A DNA stretch of 64,000 nt, taken from positions 1 to 64,000 of the forward strand of contig CAJTYS010000022.1 in NCBI GenBank assembly GCA_910583765.1, written 5' to 3'. Of this stretch, positions 50,543 to 58,951 are shown in pieces. The notes under the pieces are model-generated. The model was not told the DNA's origin. It did not search any database and saw only the letters and a program-made list of their open reading frames with translations. The position numbers were made by a program, and so were the translations under genes. Positions within the stretch are counted from its first letter, which is position 1; every line of letters begins with the position of its first letter. The stretch is from an uncultured Eubacteriales bacterium. GTDB taxonomy: Bacteria > Bacillota > Clostridia > Peptostreptococcales > Anaerovoracaceae.

Positions 50543-51118
50543 CTACACAGTGGTCGTCTCGTCGTCTTCTCCGCCTGTGTTTTCATTTCCTGTCCCACCG
50601 TCACCTTCACTTGGCTTCTGAGACTCATCTGGCTTTGTTACTGCCTCATCCTTTGGAATTTCACCGACTGCTACGATCTGACTCAAATAATAGGCTTTTC
50701 CGTCTACGAAGATCAGCGGATTGTCTCCCAAAAGCACACCTGTGACAGTTCCTTTTTTATCACCAGTATACATGCCATCCTTATCCATCTCTGCCACGGT
50801 GACTTCTTTACCAATCATGGATGCCGCATAAGTAGTGACATTGGTCTGCGTCATCTGACTGATGGCCTGAATCATCTGAGTCTGAACCATGGTTCCCATC
50901 ATTTCCGCTGTGTCCATTGGATTGTCCGCGTCCTGATATTTCAACTGTGCTGCCAGCAGGTAGTAGAAATCCTGAAGACTCATGGTCGAGTTCTCTGTGG
51001 ACACAGGCACGGAACTTTTCTGATTGCCGAGTCCCTCTGTGTCATCAGCCTTTGTGGTCTGCCTGGTGCTGGTGTTGTACATCGAAGCCGCCACATTACC
51101 GATTCCATCGATTGCCAT
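50543..51118 (-). CDS. flgD: Flagellar hook cap protein FlgD
   Basis: Scaffold cap for hook growth. The N-terminal FLK-type pattern (QDFYYLLAAQLKYQDADNP, about 46-64; MVQTQMIQAISQM) is characteristic; the C-terminal domain is short and ends in a Glu/Gly/Thr-rich tail. 191 residues, a short FlgD of the Firmicute type. Cleavable end is absent. Confidence 0.9.
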   Translation of the reverse strand: MAIDGIGNVAASMYNTSTRQTTKADDTEGLGNQKSSVPVSTENSTMSLQDFYYLLAAQLKYQDADNPMDTAEMMGTMVQTQMIQAISQMTQTNVTTYAASMIGKEVTVAEMDKDGMYTGDKKGTVTGVLLGDNPLIFVDGKAYYLSQIVAVGEIPKDEAVTKPDESQKPSEGDGGTGNENTGGEDDETTTV

Positions 51119-51162
51119 TGCTACTCACTCCTTTCTTCCTGTTTTGGGGTTTCACGCATTCA

Positions 51163-52308
51163 TTACATTAACCCTAATCTCAATTGCTGCAAGAAACTTT
51201 CATGCTCTGAATCCTGCTGCTGGTCCTGTTTGTCTTTGTTGCTCTGTTCTTCCTGCTGCTGTCCGTTTTGCTGTTCCTGGTTCATCTTTTGTTGCAGGTA
51301 ATCAGATTCTGGATGATCGATGACCACTACAGTTTCATCACCTGTATGCTGCTGCAGGATGTTGCCCAGCTGTTTGGCGTTCTGAGAAATGAGTTCCATG
51401 GTCTTTTCGTTGGTACACATGATGGAAATCATCGCCCTGCCGCTTTCATAGGCGACTTTGATGGCCATTTTCCCCAGATTCGCTGGTTCCAGCCAGATCT
51501 CAAATTCGTTTTTACCTGCTGCCATGTGGTCTGCCATGGTGCGAGCTAAATTCTGAATCCCTGTCCGCGGGCTGGTCATGTCCACGCTGGCCTTTTGAGT
51601 GGTCTGCGGAACTTCAAAAGCAGCTGGTCTGGGCACGCTACTGTCTTGACGGTCCGCTGCCTGCCCTAGTTCAGAGAATTTCGTGTCCGCGGTTTCTGTT
51701 TCCGCCTGACTCCTTCCCTGCCCCGCCATGTTCTGTCCTGTCTGATTCGGCTGTGCGTCAGTCACTTTTGCTGTGGATGCGACTGGTTGCTGCGCCTCGC
51801 TTTCAGCTACGGCTGTTTTCTGCTCTGTGCCCATCTGCGTCTGTTGATTAGTGGCAATAGGCTGTAATTCAGAAATCACGGCCTGCTTTGACAAAACCTG
51901 GCCCTCCTGGTTCGCAGCGTCCACCATGCTTGCTGTTCCTTGCTGTCCAAGGTCCTGCTGCTGTCCGGAAATCACCGGAATCTCAGTCGTCAGATCAGTG
52001 ATGGGAATGACTGTTTCACCCACCGCGTCCTGCAGGATGCCCGGATTTTGAATGATCCCTGGCATAATTGGAATCACAAGACCTTCCACTGGTGCTTCTG
52101 GCTGATTTTCTTGGACTGGTTCTTTCTGCTGAGTTGGTTGTTTGTTCACTGTGTCGTCCGCTGCGGGCTGTGTTTCTTTGGAAAGCCCCTTCTTCAAAGT
52201 GTCTGAAAAGGAACTCTTCTGGTCAGAGCGGTTTCCTGTGGACACGTAATCCTTTTTCATTGCAGCTGGATTCTGCAGATAAGGCACTGCTGCCTGTGCT
52301 GTTTGCAT
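51163..52308 (-). CDS. fliK: Flagellar hook-length control protein FliK
   Basis: Ruler protein that ends hook growth by acting on FlhB. N-terminal 250 residues are Gln/Thr/Pro-rich and disordered; the C-terminal domain (about 265-345) has the family pattern FEIWLEPANLGKMAIKVAYESG..M.I...N, followed by a Gln/Lys/Asp-rich tail. 381 residues, typical. Confidence 0.9.
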   Translation of the reverse strand: MQTAQAAVPYLQNPAAMKKDYVSTGNRSDQKSSFSDTLKKGLSKETQPAADDTVNKQPTQQKEPVQENQPEAPVEGLVIPIMPGIIQNPGILQDAVGETVIPITDLTTEIPVISGQQQDLGQQGTASMVDAANQEGQVLSKQAVISELQPIATNQQTQMGTEQKTAVAESEAQQPVASTAKVTDAQPNQTGQNMAGQGRSQAETETADTKFSELGQAADRQDSSVPRPAAFEVPQTTQKASVDMTSPRTGIQNLARTMADHMAAGKNEFEIWLEPANLGKMAIKVAYESGRAMISIMCTNEKTMELISQNAKQLGNILQQHTGDETVVVIDHPESDYLQQKMNQEQQNGQQQEEQSNKDKQDQQQDSEHESFLQQLRLGLM

Positions 52309-52365
52309 GTTGTTTTACCTCCTTTCTTCACGTATGTAATCTATAGTAATCTGCTCTTGGCAGGA

Positions 52366-52809
52366 TTACCCGGCATGATATTTGCTGTTGGAAACAAATT
52401 CCTCTATGAATCGTTCCTCTTCCTTCTGCGCCATAAAGTCATATTCGCTTTTCTTCTTTTCCTTCAATAGGTCGATGGAAGTTCTTTCTTTCTTCGCTTC
52501 AATGACTTGCTCGCGCTTTTCTTCTTCCTGTTTGCGCAGGTTCATCAGCATTTCTTTTTGTTCATTGATCCTGCGGCGGCTGCTGTCCAGATAACTCTCA
52601 TAAACCCGCAGCTCCTGGATCATGCATCCGTTTCTTTTGATGTCTTCCATATTGTTCACAAAGCCTTGGTGCGTGCCTTCCATCTCCTCGATTTCTTCTT
52701 CTTTTTGCACAACGGCTCTGACCACTCCCGCGTGTTCTGTCCGCAGGTTATCTTCAATCTGCTGTTTGTAACCCAGCACTTTGTCTAAAGAAAACACAAA
52801 TTTTTTCAT
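52366..52809 (-). CDS. fliJ: Flagellar export chaperone/stalk protein FliJ
   Basis: Coiled-coil stalk that links FliI to FlhA. Nearly all of its 147 residues form a charged antiparallel coiled coil (LGYKQQIEDNLRTEHAG; RINEQKEMLMNLRKQEEEKREQ). Starts 15 bases after fliI, the usual order. Confidence 0.9.
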   Translation of the reverse strand: MKKFVFSLDKVLGYKQQIEDNLRTEHAGVVRAVVQKEEEIEEMEGTHQGFVNNMEDIKRNGCMIQELRVYESYLDSSRRRINEQKEMLMNLRKQEEEKREQVIEAKKERTSIDLLKEKKKSEYDFMAQKEEERFIEEFVSNSKYHAG

Positions 52810-52824
52810 TGCTGCTGACCTTCT

Positions 52825-54129
52825 TTATTGTCCGATGATTTTATCCAACTCTTCCCAAACCTCATCATCTGTGAATTTTTCACCAATGCCCTGTTTGAGA
52901 AATGTCTGGACCTGTTCGTTTTTTGAAATCGCATAATCCAGACGCGGGTTTGTTCCCGCCTTGTATGCTCCAATGGAGATCAAATCCTCGTTCTGCTCAT
53001 ACAAGCTGAGGACGTCACGCAGTTTGGATGCCTGCATTTTCTGTTCCGGCGAAACAATTTCCGTCATAAGACGAGAAATGCTGGAATTCACGTCAATGGC
53101 TGGAAAATGATTGGCGTTCGCCAGCTTTCTGCTCAACACGATATGCCCGTCTAAAATGCCTCGCACTGTGTCGGCTATGGGCTCATTCGTATCATCGCCT
53201 TCTACCAGCACAGTGTAAACACCGGTAATGGATCCATTCTTGAAATTTCCGCTTCGCTCCAAAAGCTTTGGAAATTCCGCATATATGGAAGGCGTGTAAC
53301 CTCTTGCCACAGGCGGCTCTCCGGTGGCAAGGCCGATTTCTCTCTGTGCCATGGCGAACCTGGTCAGAGAGTCCATCATCAGCAGGACATCTTTGCCCTG
53401 ATCTTTGAAATATTCGGCAATGGTCGTAGCCACCAAGGGGCATTTCATTCGCAGCATGGCTGGCTGGTCCGATGTGGCCACGACCAGAACGGAACGCTTC
53501 ATGCCTTCCGGCCCCAAGTCTTTTTCCACGAACTCACGGACTTCCCTGCCACGTTCCCCTACCAGAGCAATGACGTTAATATCTGTCTTCACGTTTCTGG
53601 CGATCATGCCCATCAATGTGCTTTTTCCTACGCCGCTTCCGGCAAAGATCCCGATTCTCTGTCCTTTTCCAATGGTGTTCAGGCCATCAATGGCTTTGAT
53701 GCCAAATGACAACTTTTCTCGGATCGGTGGTCGATCCATAGGATTGATTTCTGGATTTTCCACATAATAATAACGTCCTGATTGAAAGCTGCCCTTTCCA
53801 TCCATGGGTTTACCCATGGCGTCAATGATCCTTCCCCGCAGGAATTCCCCTACCGGAATCTTCAATCTCTTCTTTGTGTTTCTGACGAAACTGTTTGTGC
53901 CTATTCCTTTCATATTCTCGTAGGCCATGAGTTGTACCTTGTCTTCTCGAAAACCTACGACTTCTGCTGGCACTTGCTTTTTCTGTTCATCATTGTAAAT
54001 GAGAACAATGTCTCCAATGCTGGCACCGCCGCCGGAAGCTTCCATGGACATCCCGATGATGTTTTCGATCCTGCCTATGTAGTTTACGGTTTCCGCCTGT
54101 TTGATCATGGCTGGAATGGCTTTCAGCAT
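52825..54129 (-). CDS. fliI: Flagellum-specific ATPase FliI
   Basis: F1-beta-like ATPase that energises export. Walker A GSGVGKST at 164-171, Walker B VLLMMDSLTRFAMAQREIGL region near 250, and the specific GEPPVARGYTPS (about 270). 434 residues, normal. FliH, its regulator, is encoded just upstream. Confidence 0.96.
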   Translation of the reverse strand: MLKAIPAMIKQAETVNYIGRIENIIGMSMEASGGGASIGDIVLIYNDEQKKQVPAEVVGFREDKVQLMAYENMKGIGTNSFVRNTKKRLKIPVGEFLRGRIIDAMGKPMDGKGSFQSGRYYYVENPEINPMDRPPIREKLSFGIKAIDGLNTIGKGQRIGIFAGSGVGKSTLMGMIARNVKTDINVIALVGERGREVREFVEKDLGPEGMKRSVLVVATSDQPAMLRMKCPLVATTIAEYFKDQGKDVLLMMDSLTRFAMAQREIGLATGEPPVARGYTPSIYAEFPKLLERSGNFKNGSITGVYTVLVEGDDTNEPIADTVRGILDGHIVLSRKLANANHFPAIDVNSSISRLMTEIVSPEQKMQASKLRDVLSLYEQNEDLISIGAYKAGTNPRLDYAISKNEQVQTFLKQGIGEKFTDDEVWEELDKIIGQ

Positions 54130-54165
54130 CTCTTTTACTCCTAATGTCTCGCTTCTAAATGTCTG

Positions 54166-54957
54166 TTAAAGTCTTGCGTTGTTCAAAATGTCTCGGATAT
54201 TTTCCATCTGCGCGCCAGTGCTGATATCGATGATTTCCTGCGGAAGTTCAACGATGCAGGTTCCTGGTTCCGCGTCTTCCATGACAACGATTTTCACATT
54301 GTCAGACAGCTTTGCCAATTGTTTCAGCAGCTGCACGTCCCCTTGGATATCCATTTCTTCACTGGTCTTTGCCACATAGATCTTGGCCCATGCTGTTTTT
54401 TTCAGCTTTTCCGTAGCAGCGACGATCATTCTTTTCACCACATCGCTGCTGGATTTCAAGCTGGTCTGCACGATTTTTTCTCCAATAGCCAAAGATATAT
54501 TTTTTAAATCATCCAGATATTCCTCTAAGATCTTGGTTTTTTCTATTTCCATGTCAGAGGCATACTGTCCGATCTTCTCTCCCAATTCGTGGAGTCTTTC
54601 CTCTACCGCGGCTTGCTCTTCTTCATAGATCTGCTGGTGCCCCGCTTGCTCGCCGGCTTTCCAGCCTTCTTCTTTGCCTTGCTCGTAGCCTGCCTGATAA
54701 GCTCTGTCCCGAATATCTTCTGCTTCTATCCTTGCTGCTTCCAGCAGCGCCTCTGCTTTGTTTATGGCTTCCTGCAGGAGGACCTCTTCTGGCGGCGGTC
54801 CCGAAGGTTCTTGATCATCCTCCGTTGGTTCCTTGTGTTTGGAGGTTGGTTCGGGGATGTCAAAGTTCTGGAAGACATTTTTCGTGCCAACAGCTACGAT
54901 CTCATCCTCAGCTTGACCGCCTCTCAATATTCGGTAATCGTTAAGCAATGATGTCAT
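54166..54957 (-). CDS. fliH: Flagellar assembly protein FliH
   Basis: Cytosolic regulator tying FliI to the C-ring. N-terminal Pro/Glu-rich region, a long helix with G-x-x-x-G-like repeats (AGYEQGKEEGWKAGEQAG, about 88-105) typical of FliH, and a C-terminal domain with VKIVVMEDAEPGTCIVELP. 263 residues. Overlaps fliG by 17 bases. Confidence 0.9.
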   Translation of the reverse strand: MTSLLNDYRILRGGQAEDEIVAVGTKNVFQNFDIPEPTSKHKEPTEDDQEPSGPPPEEVLLQEAINKAEALLEAARIEAEDIRDRAYQAGYEQGKEEGWKAGEQAGHQQIYEEEQAAVEERLHELGEKIGQYASDMEIEKTKILEEYLDDLKNISLAIGEKIVQTSLKSSSDVVKRMIVAATEKLKKTAWAKIYVAKTSEEMDIQGDVQLLKQLAKLSDNVKIVVMEDAEPGTCIVELPQEIIDISTGAQMENIRDILNNARL

Positions 54958-55954
54958 CCTTTCCGCCCTTGCTGATGATCAGTTCGCCAGCTTCATCCAG
55001 TTTCCGAACCAGGTTCACGATACGCTGCTGAGCCTCTTCCACGTCTTTAAGCCGCACGTTGACAGTGACCTCCAGGTCGGACTGAATGGTTTCCGCCATA
55101 CGGGTGGACATGTTTTTGTAGAACAGAGAGGACAGTTCTGGGCTGGCATTTTTGAGTGCGTAAACCAGGTCCTTGACATCGCAGTCTCGGATAAAACGCT
55201 GAACGGAACGATCGTCCATTTCCATGATATCCTCGAACACGAACATCTTTTTCCTGATGCTTTCTGCCAGTTCCGGATCTTCTTCGCCCATTTTGTCGAA
55301 GATGAATTTCTCGTTGCTCCGGTCCATGTGGTTCATGACATCCGCTATGTAATCTACGCCGCCGATTGTAGTGTAATCGGTTGTGAGAAGATTGTCAAAT
55401 TGTTTTCTAAGCTGCGCTTCGATCAGCTTGATGGCCTCAGGCGAGGCGCTTTCCATCCTTGCGATGTTTTCTACGACTTTGATCCGTTTGTCTTCCGGCA
55501 GCTCCGCGATTACCTCCGCGGCCTTGTCTGGCTCCGCGTAGGAGAGCACCAGAGCGATCATTTGCGGCCGCTCGTGCTGCAGAATCGAGTACAGATTCTT
55601 GCTGTCGGTCTTCTGTATGAACTCGAAGGAGCGATTCTTCAGGAACTTGGTCACCTTTCCTAAGAGCTCATTGGCTGTGGCTTCGCCATAGGCTTTTTCC
55701 AGGACTGCCCTGGCATATTCCATGCCTCCATCTGTCACGACTTTCTGAGTCAGGCAGGTTTTATAAAATTCATCTAAAACCTGCTCTGTCTGTTCTGCTT
55801 CCAGATGCCCTAGTTTCGCGACTTCCACAGTCAGTTTTTCTACATCTTCCGCGCTCAGGTACTTGTAAAGCTTTGAGGCTTTATCCGTCCCCAAAGCGAC
55901 GATCAGCGCCGCCGCTTTTTGCGGGAAGGTTAGTTCAAGGTTAGTTGTTTCCAT
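54941..55954 (-). CDS. fliG: Flagellar motor switch protein FliG
   Basis: Torque-generating C-ring protein that meets MotA. Three armadillo domains; the middle PxFxF-type region has EFIQKT..NLYSILQHERPQMIALVLSY, and the C-terminal torque helix holds the charged RFIRDCDVKDLVYALKNA (about 235-252). 337 residues, normal. Overlaps fliF by 14 bases. Confidence 0.96.
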   Translation of the reverse strand: METTNLELTFPQKAAALIVALGTDKASKLYKYLSAEDVEKLTVEVAKLGHLEAEQTEQVLDEFYKTCLTQKVVTDGGMEYARAVLEKAYGEATANELLGKVTKFLKNRSFEFIQKTDSKNLYSILQHERPQMIALVLSYAEPDKAAEVIAELPEDKRIKVVENIARMESASPEAIKLIEAQLRKQFDNLLTTDYTTIGGVDYIADVMNHMDRSNEKFIFDKMGEEDPELAESIRKKMFVFEDIMEMDDRSVQRFIRDCDVKDLVYALKNASPELSSLFYKNMSTRMAETIQSDLEVTVNVRLKDVEEAQQRIVNLVRKLDEAGELIISKGGKDDIIA

Positions 55955-57575
55955 CCGACTCGCCTCCGTTCAGCCAAGTCTTGATCATCTGAGCGGACAG
56001 CTCAGGATTTTCATTGGCAAATTGACGAACCGCTTCACGCAGTTCACGGGTCTTCTCGCTCTGGAGATTGAGAAGTTCTGGGTTCTCCCATTCTTCAGGC
56101 TCTGCTTCTTCGCCTTCTTCAACAACTGGAATAAATTCTTCTTCTTCGGCCAGCAGCAGCGCTTCTTCTTCCTGTCTGCGTTTTTTCCGTCTGAGGAGAA
56201 GGATCAGCGCCAGAGCGATGAGAAGGAGCAGTGCCAAGCCGCCGCCTGCGATTGGCAGGTATCTGGTCAATGTGCTAGTCTCATCATCAGGCAGTTCCGC
56301 TTCTTCGTAGAATGGAGCGGCTACGATGGTGATCTTTTGAGCCTGCTGCGCCGGAGCGATGCCGGTCGCGCTTCCTACTAGGGAAATGGCTTCTGCTTCT
56401 GTCAGATTGCCCAAGGTGTTTCCATTTACAGAAACAGCGACTGTCAGGTCACTTAAAACACCTGGATCCAGTTCACCTTGTTCTTTGATCTGATTCACCA
56501 AATATTCTCTTACCTGGCTTTGATTCCGGTAAGTGCCTGTTCCGTTTCCTGTTGTGTTGGTATATTCACTGACATCCGCGTTGGTTTCAGAACCAGCTAC
56601 CCCGCCAGTGGTGTTTCCGCCTGAATTTTCTTCGCTAGTGGTCGATTCGTTGGATATGAGTCCCCGTTTATCGTTTTCATCGATTTTTTCAGGTGTGGAA
56701 TATGTGGTCGTTTCCCGTACCACTCGTTCCATGTTAACGGTACCCTTGGCGGATACCCTGATATTGTCAGCCCCGTAGAACGGTGACAGCACGTTCACGA
56801 CTTTCTTCGTGATCTGGTCCTCAATCAGCTGCGCGATTTCCTGACCTTCATCTCCTGAAGTGCTGCGGCCATCTTCTGATTCCACGGAAACATCGATGCC
56901 GTTGCCGTCAAACACAGCTACGTTTTCCAGCTTCATGTTAGGCACGCTCTTGGCTACCAATCTCTGAATAGCTGCCGCCTGCTTTTCTGACGGTGATCCG
57001 CCGCCTTCCATGGTTACGACTACTGACGCGCTGGATGTGTCGCTGCCGTCTTTTTTATCGGATTCCAATGCGTATTTTTTTTCTTCTTTTAACGCAATTG
57101 TCACCTTTGCGTCTTTTACGCCTTCAAATAGGCCGATTGTGGCTCCAATCCTGTTTTGCAGCTCGTACAATTTGTATGTCTGTTTTTCCGAGTCAGTTGT
57201 CATGCCACCCGCGTTGTTGGTGAACACGTCGTATGTAAAGCCGCTCTTTGGATAACCCTCATAGGCGAGGTTTGCTCTGGTCTGATCTGCCACGCTTTCC
57301 TCTACCAGGATGGTGCCATCGCCTTTGTATTGATATTGTACACTATCCTCTTGGAGCTTTCCAACGATTTGTGTCGCCTCTTCCTCAGAAACACCAGAAA
57401 AAAGGACCACATAGTCTTTCTGATTCATCACTACCGCCAGGATGACCGCGATGGCGATCACCGCTACAACAGCCGCTATGATTAGAATTTTCGCCTTTTT
57501 GCCGAGTTTTCCAAAGAACGCTCCTATTTTGGATTGTGTTATTTTCGCTTTAATCCCATCAAGATTCATAGACAC
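55941..57575 (-). CDS. fliF: Flagellar MS-ring protein FliF
   Basis: Membrane ring protein at the base of the motor. Two helices (about 28-50 and 450-472) flank a periplasmic-side domain with RBM repeats (YVVLFSGVSEEEATQIV, 55-71); the C-terminal cytosolic tail (EKTRELREAVRQFANENPELSAQMIKTWL, near 510-540) binds FliG. 544 residues, usual. Confidence 0.96.
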   Translation of the reverse strand: MSMNLDGIKAKITQSKIGAFFGKLGKKAKILIIAAVVAVIAIAVILAVVMNQKDYVVLFSGVSEEEATQIVGKLQEDSVQYQYKGDGTILVEESVADQTRANLAYEGYPKSGFTYDVFTNNAGGMTTDSEKQTYKLYELQNRIGATIGLFEGVKDAKVTIALKEEKKYALESDKKDGSDTSSASVVVTMEGGGSPSEKQAAAIQRLVAKSVPNMKLENVAVFDGNGIDVSVESEDGRSTSGDEGQEIAQLIEDQITKKVVNVLSPFYGADNIRVSAKGTVNMERVVRETTTYSTPEKIDENDKRGLISNESTTSEENSGGNTTGGVAGSETNADVSEYTNTTGNGTGTYRNQSQVREYLVNQIKEQGELDPGVLSDLTVAVSVNGNTLGNLTEAEAISLVGSATGIAPAQQAQKITIVAAPFYEEAELPDDETSTLTRYLPIAGGGLALLLLIALALILLLRRKKRRQEEEALLLAEEEEFIPVVEEGEEAEPEEWENPELLNLQSEKTRELREAVRQFANENPELSAQMIKTWLNGGESDGNN

Positions 57576-57631
57576 TTTGCCCTTTCACGTTAAAATGTAC
57601 TCAAGTCTTCAAACCGTCTACTCACACTAAA

Positions 57632-57940
57632 CTACAGCGAAATCCGAATGATTTCGTTATATGCTTCGACCGCTTTGTTTCGTATTTGGACCAACATGTC
57701 CATGGCTAACTGGGCCTGGGCCGCGGCTACTGGAACTGTGTGCGCGTCATCGATCTGCCCTGTGGACAGAAGATATTCCTGCTGTTCCAAGTTTGCCTCT
57801 GATTCAGTCACATTGTTGATCAGGCCTTGAAAAATATTTTTAAATAAGTTGTTTTCCCCAGTCTTTTCCGCTTCTCTTGTCTGCCCCAGATTTTCTAAGG
57901 ACTGAGGCACTTGAATGGGAGTGATAAAGTCCGTGTTCAT
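57632..57940 (-). CDS. fliE: Flagellar hook-basal body protein FliE
   Basis: Connects MS ring to rod. Family pattern: NLFKNIFQGLINNVTESEANLEQQEYLLSTGQIDDAHTVPVAAAQAQLAMDMLVQIRNKAVEAYNEIIR spread over residues 31-100 (cited in pieces: LSTGQIDDAHTV, ALDMLVQIRNK-type helix). 102 residues, normal. GGAGG precedes its ATG. A 260-base gap separates it from flgB, where flgC would normally be. Confidence 0.94.
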   Translation of the reverse strand: MNTDFITPIQVPQSLENLGQTREAEKTGENNLFKNIFQGLINNVTESEANLEQQEYLLSTGQIDDAHTVPVAAAQAQLAMDMLVQIRNKAVEAYNEIIRISL

Positions 57941-58200
57941 TTGTTTCCTCCAATATTTTCAAAACAAAGCCAATTCGCGGTTTCCCTTTGGCCAAAAGGC
58001 TTTGTTAATTTTCCTACTATTTTTTATTATTTTAAGATATCAGCGAGACATTGGCGCTCTGCGCGGACCTGGACATGGTTTTGTCTGCTCTCGGCTCCGT
58101 AAGATTCACGATACATCTATACATCATTATAATCTATCCTTGTCCCTGATTGTCCCCGCGAATTTTTCTGTCTTTTGCCAAAATAGGCCATTTCATTTAC
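57941..58200 (-). other. Gap between flgB and fliE where flgC is usually found
   Basis: No ORF of the rod family is present. On the minus strand a TATAAT (about 58132-58127) lies in a weak promoter context, and ACAAAGCC pairs with GGCTTTGT at about 57963-58006 around a second palindrome TTTGGCCAAA, close to the fliE ribosome site. It may be a processing or internal start region. I found no clear riboswitch consensus. Confidence 0.4.
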
Positions 58201-58587
58201 TTACTGCCCCTTGATCGCTGTGCGCAGCCTGGTGATATTGCTGTTAATGGAATGAAGCTGATATTGATACTGGAGCACGGCCCTTGTCAGTTCTGAAATC
58301 TCCACATCCGCGTCCACGTTGTTTCCATCTAGCCTAGAAGTCTCATTCTTCGTGTCATTCACCTGCCACCTGGCGCTGTCTATGGCTCTGCGGACCTCCT
58401 GCTGATCTCCAGTCTTGGCCGCTGCCTGCAGCTTGCTCTTGAAAGTCTCTTCAAAAGTCACGTATTGCGTCTTGTATCCTGGGGTGTCAACATTTGCTAT
58501 GTTGTTTGAAATCACTTTTTGCTTTGCCCACAAAAAATCCAATGATTTCTCCGCCATCGAAATTGAATTTCCAAATAACTGTATCAT
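58201..58587 (-). CDS. flgB: Flagellar proximal rod protein FlgB
   Basis: Rod protein and first gene of the long operon. N-terminal rod motif (LWAKQKVISNNIANVDTPGYKTQ, about 19-41 in two pieces) and C-terminal TRAVLQYQYQLHSINSNITRLRTAI (split). 128 residues. Unlike in most genomes it is not followed by flgC. The sigma-A promoter at 58.7 kb serves it. Confidence 0.95.
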   Translation of the reverse strand: MIQLFGNSISMAEKSLDFLWAKQKVISNNIANVDTPGYKTQYVTFEETFKSKLQAAAKTGDQQEVRRAIDSARWQVNDTKNETSRLDGNNVDADVEISELTRAVLQYQYQLHSINSNITRLRTAIKGQ

Positions 58588-58699
58588 TGTATGCTACCTT
58601 TCATTGATGAAATACTAAAGTCATTCTTAAGTTTATTTCTATTTATTACCGATCATACTAACTATTTTATTATCTTATATATACTTGCGTCATTATAGA

Positions 58700-58728
58700 A
58701 TTGTACCTCTAGTGACTCTCTTTGTCAA
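58700..58728 (-). promoter_or_regulatory. Sigma-A promoter of the long flagellar operon (flgB onward)
   Basis: Minus strand: consensus TTGACA (58728-58723), 17-base spacer, TACAAT (58705-58700). A start near 58693 gives a leader of about 105 bases, long enough for regulation. A nearby TATAAT (58697-58692) lacks a spaced -35. Confidence 0.75.
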
Positions 58729-58820
58729 TTAATCTGACTACATTTCCTCTAAATTTTCACCTTTTTTCGCACCTGTTCCCGATACTTTTACATTATTCTC
58801 CCCCGTTCCCTAAATTTGCT

Positions 58821-58849
58821 TTGCTTTCTTAGTTAAAATCTGCTAAAAT
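58821..58849 (+). promoter_or_regulatory. Sigma-A-type promoter of the right-hand chemoreceptor gene
   Basis: TTGCTT (58821-58826), 17-base spacer, TAAAAT (58844-58849). No convincing sigma-28 promoter lies here. Together with the flgB promoter it accounts for the 364-base divergent intergenic region 58588-58951; a second -10-like TATAAT is at 58889-58894. Confidence 0.55.
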
Positions 58850-58951
58850 GTTTTATGTGCTTATGTATTTCTCTTTTTTACCGAAATATATAATGGATAG
58901 AATTATTTAATTTTACCAATGAATTTAAACAGATAAGGATGGTGTGGAAAA

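Noticed and set aside
57941..58200. flgC remnant between flgB and fliE
   Set aside because: Checked the minus-strand frames for rod motifs (SNNxANxxTxG); none is present.
58692..58728. TTGACA paired with TATAAT 25 bases apart upstream of flgB
   Set aside because: Spacing too long; TACAAT at 17 bases is the better partner.
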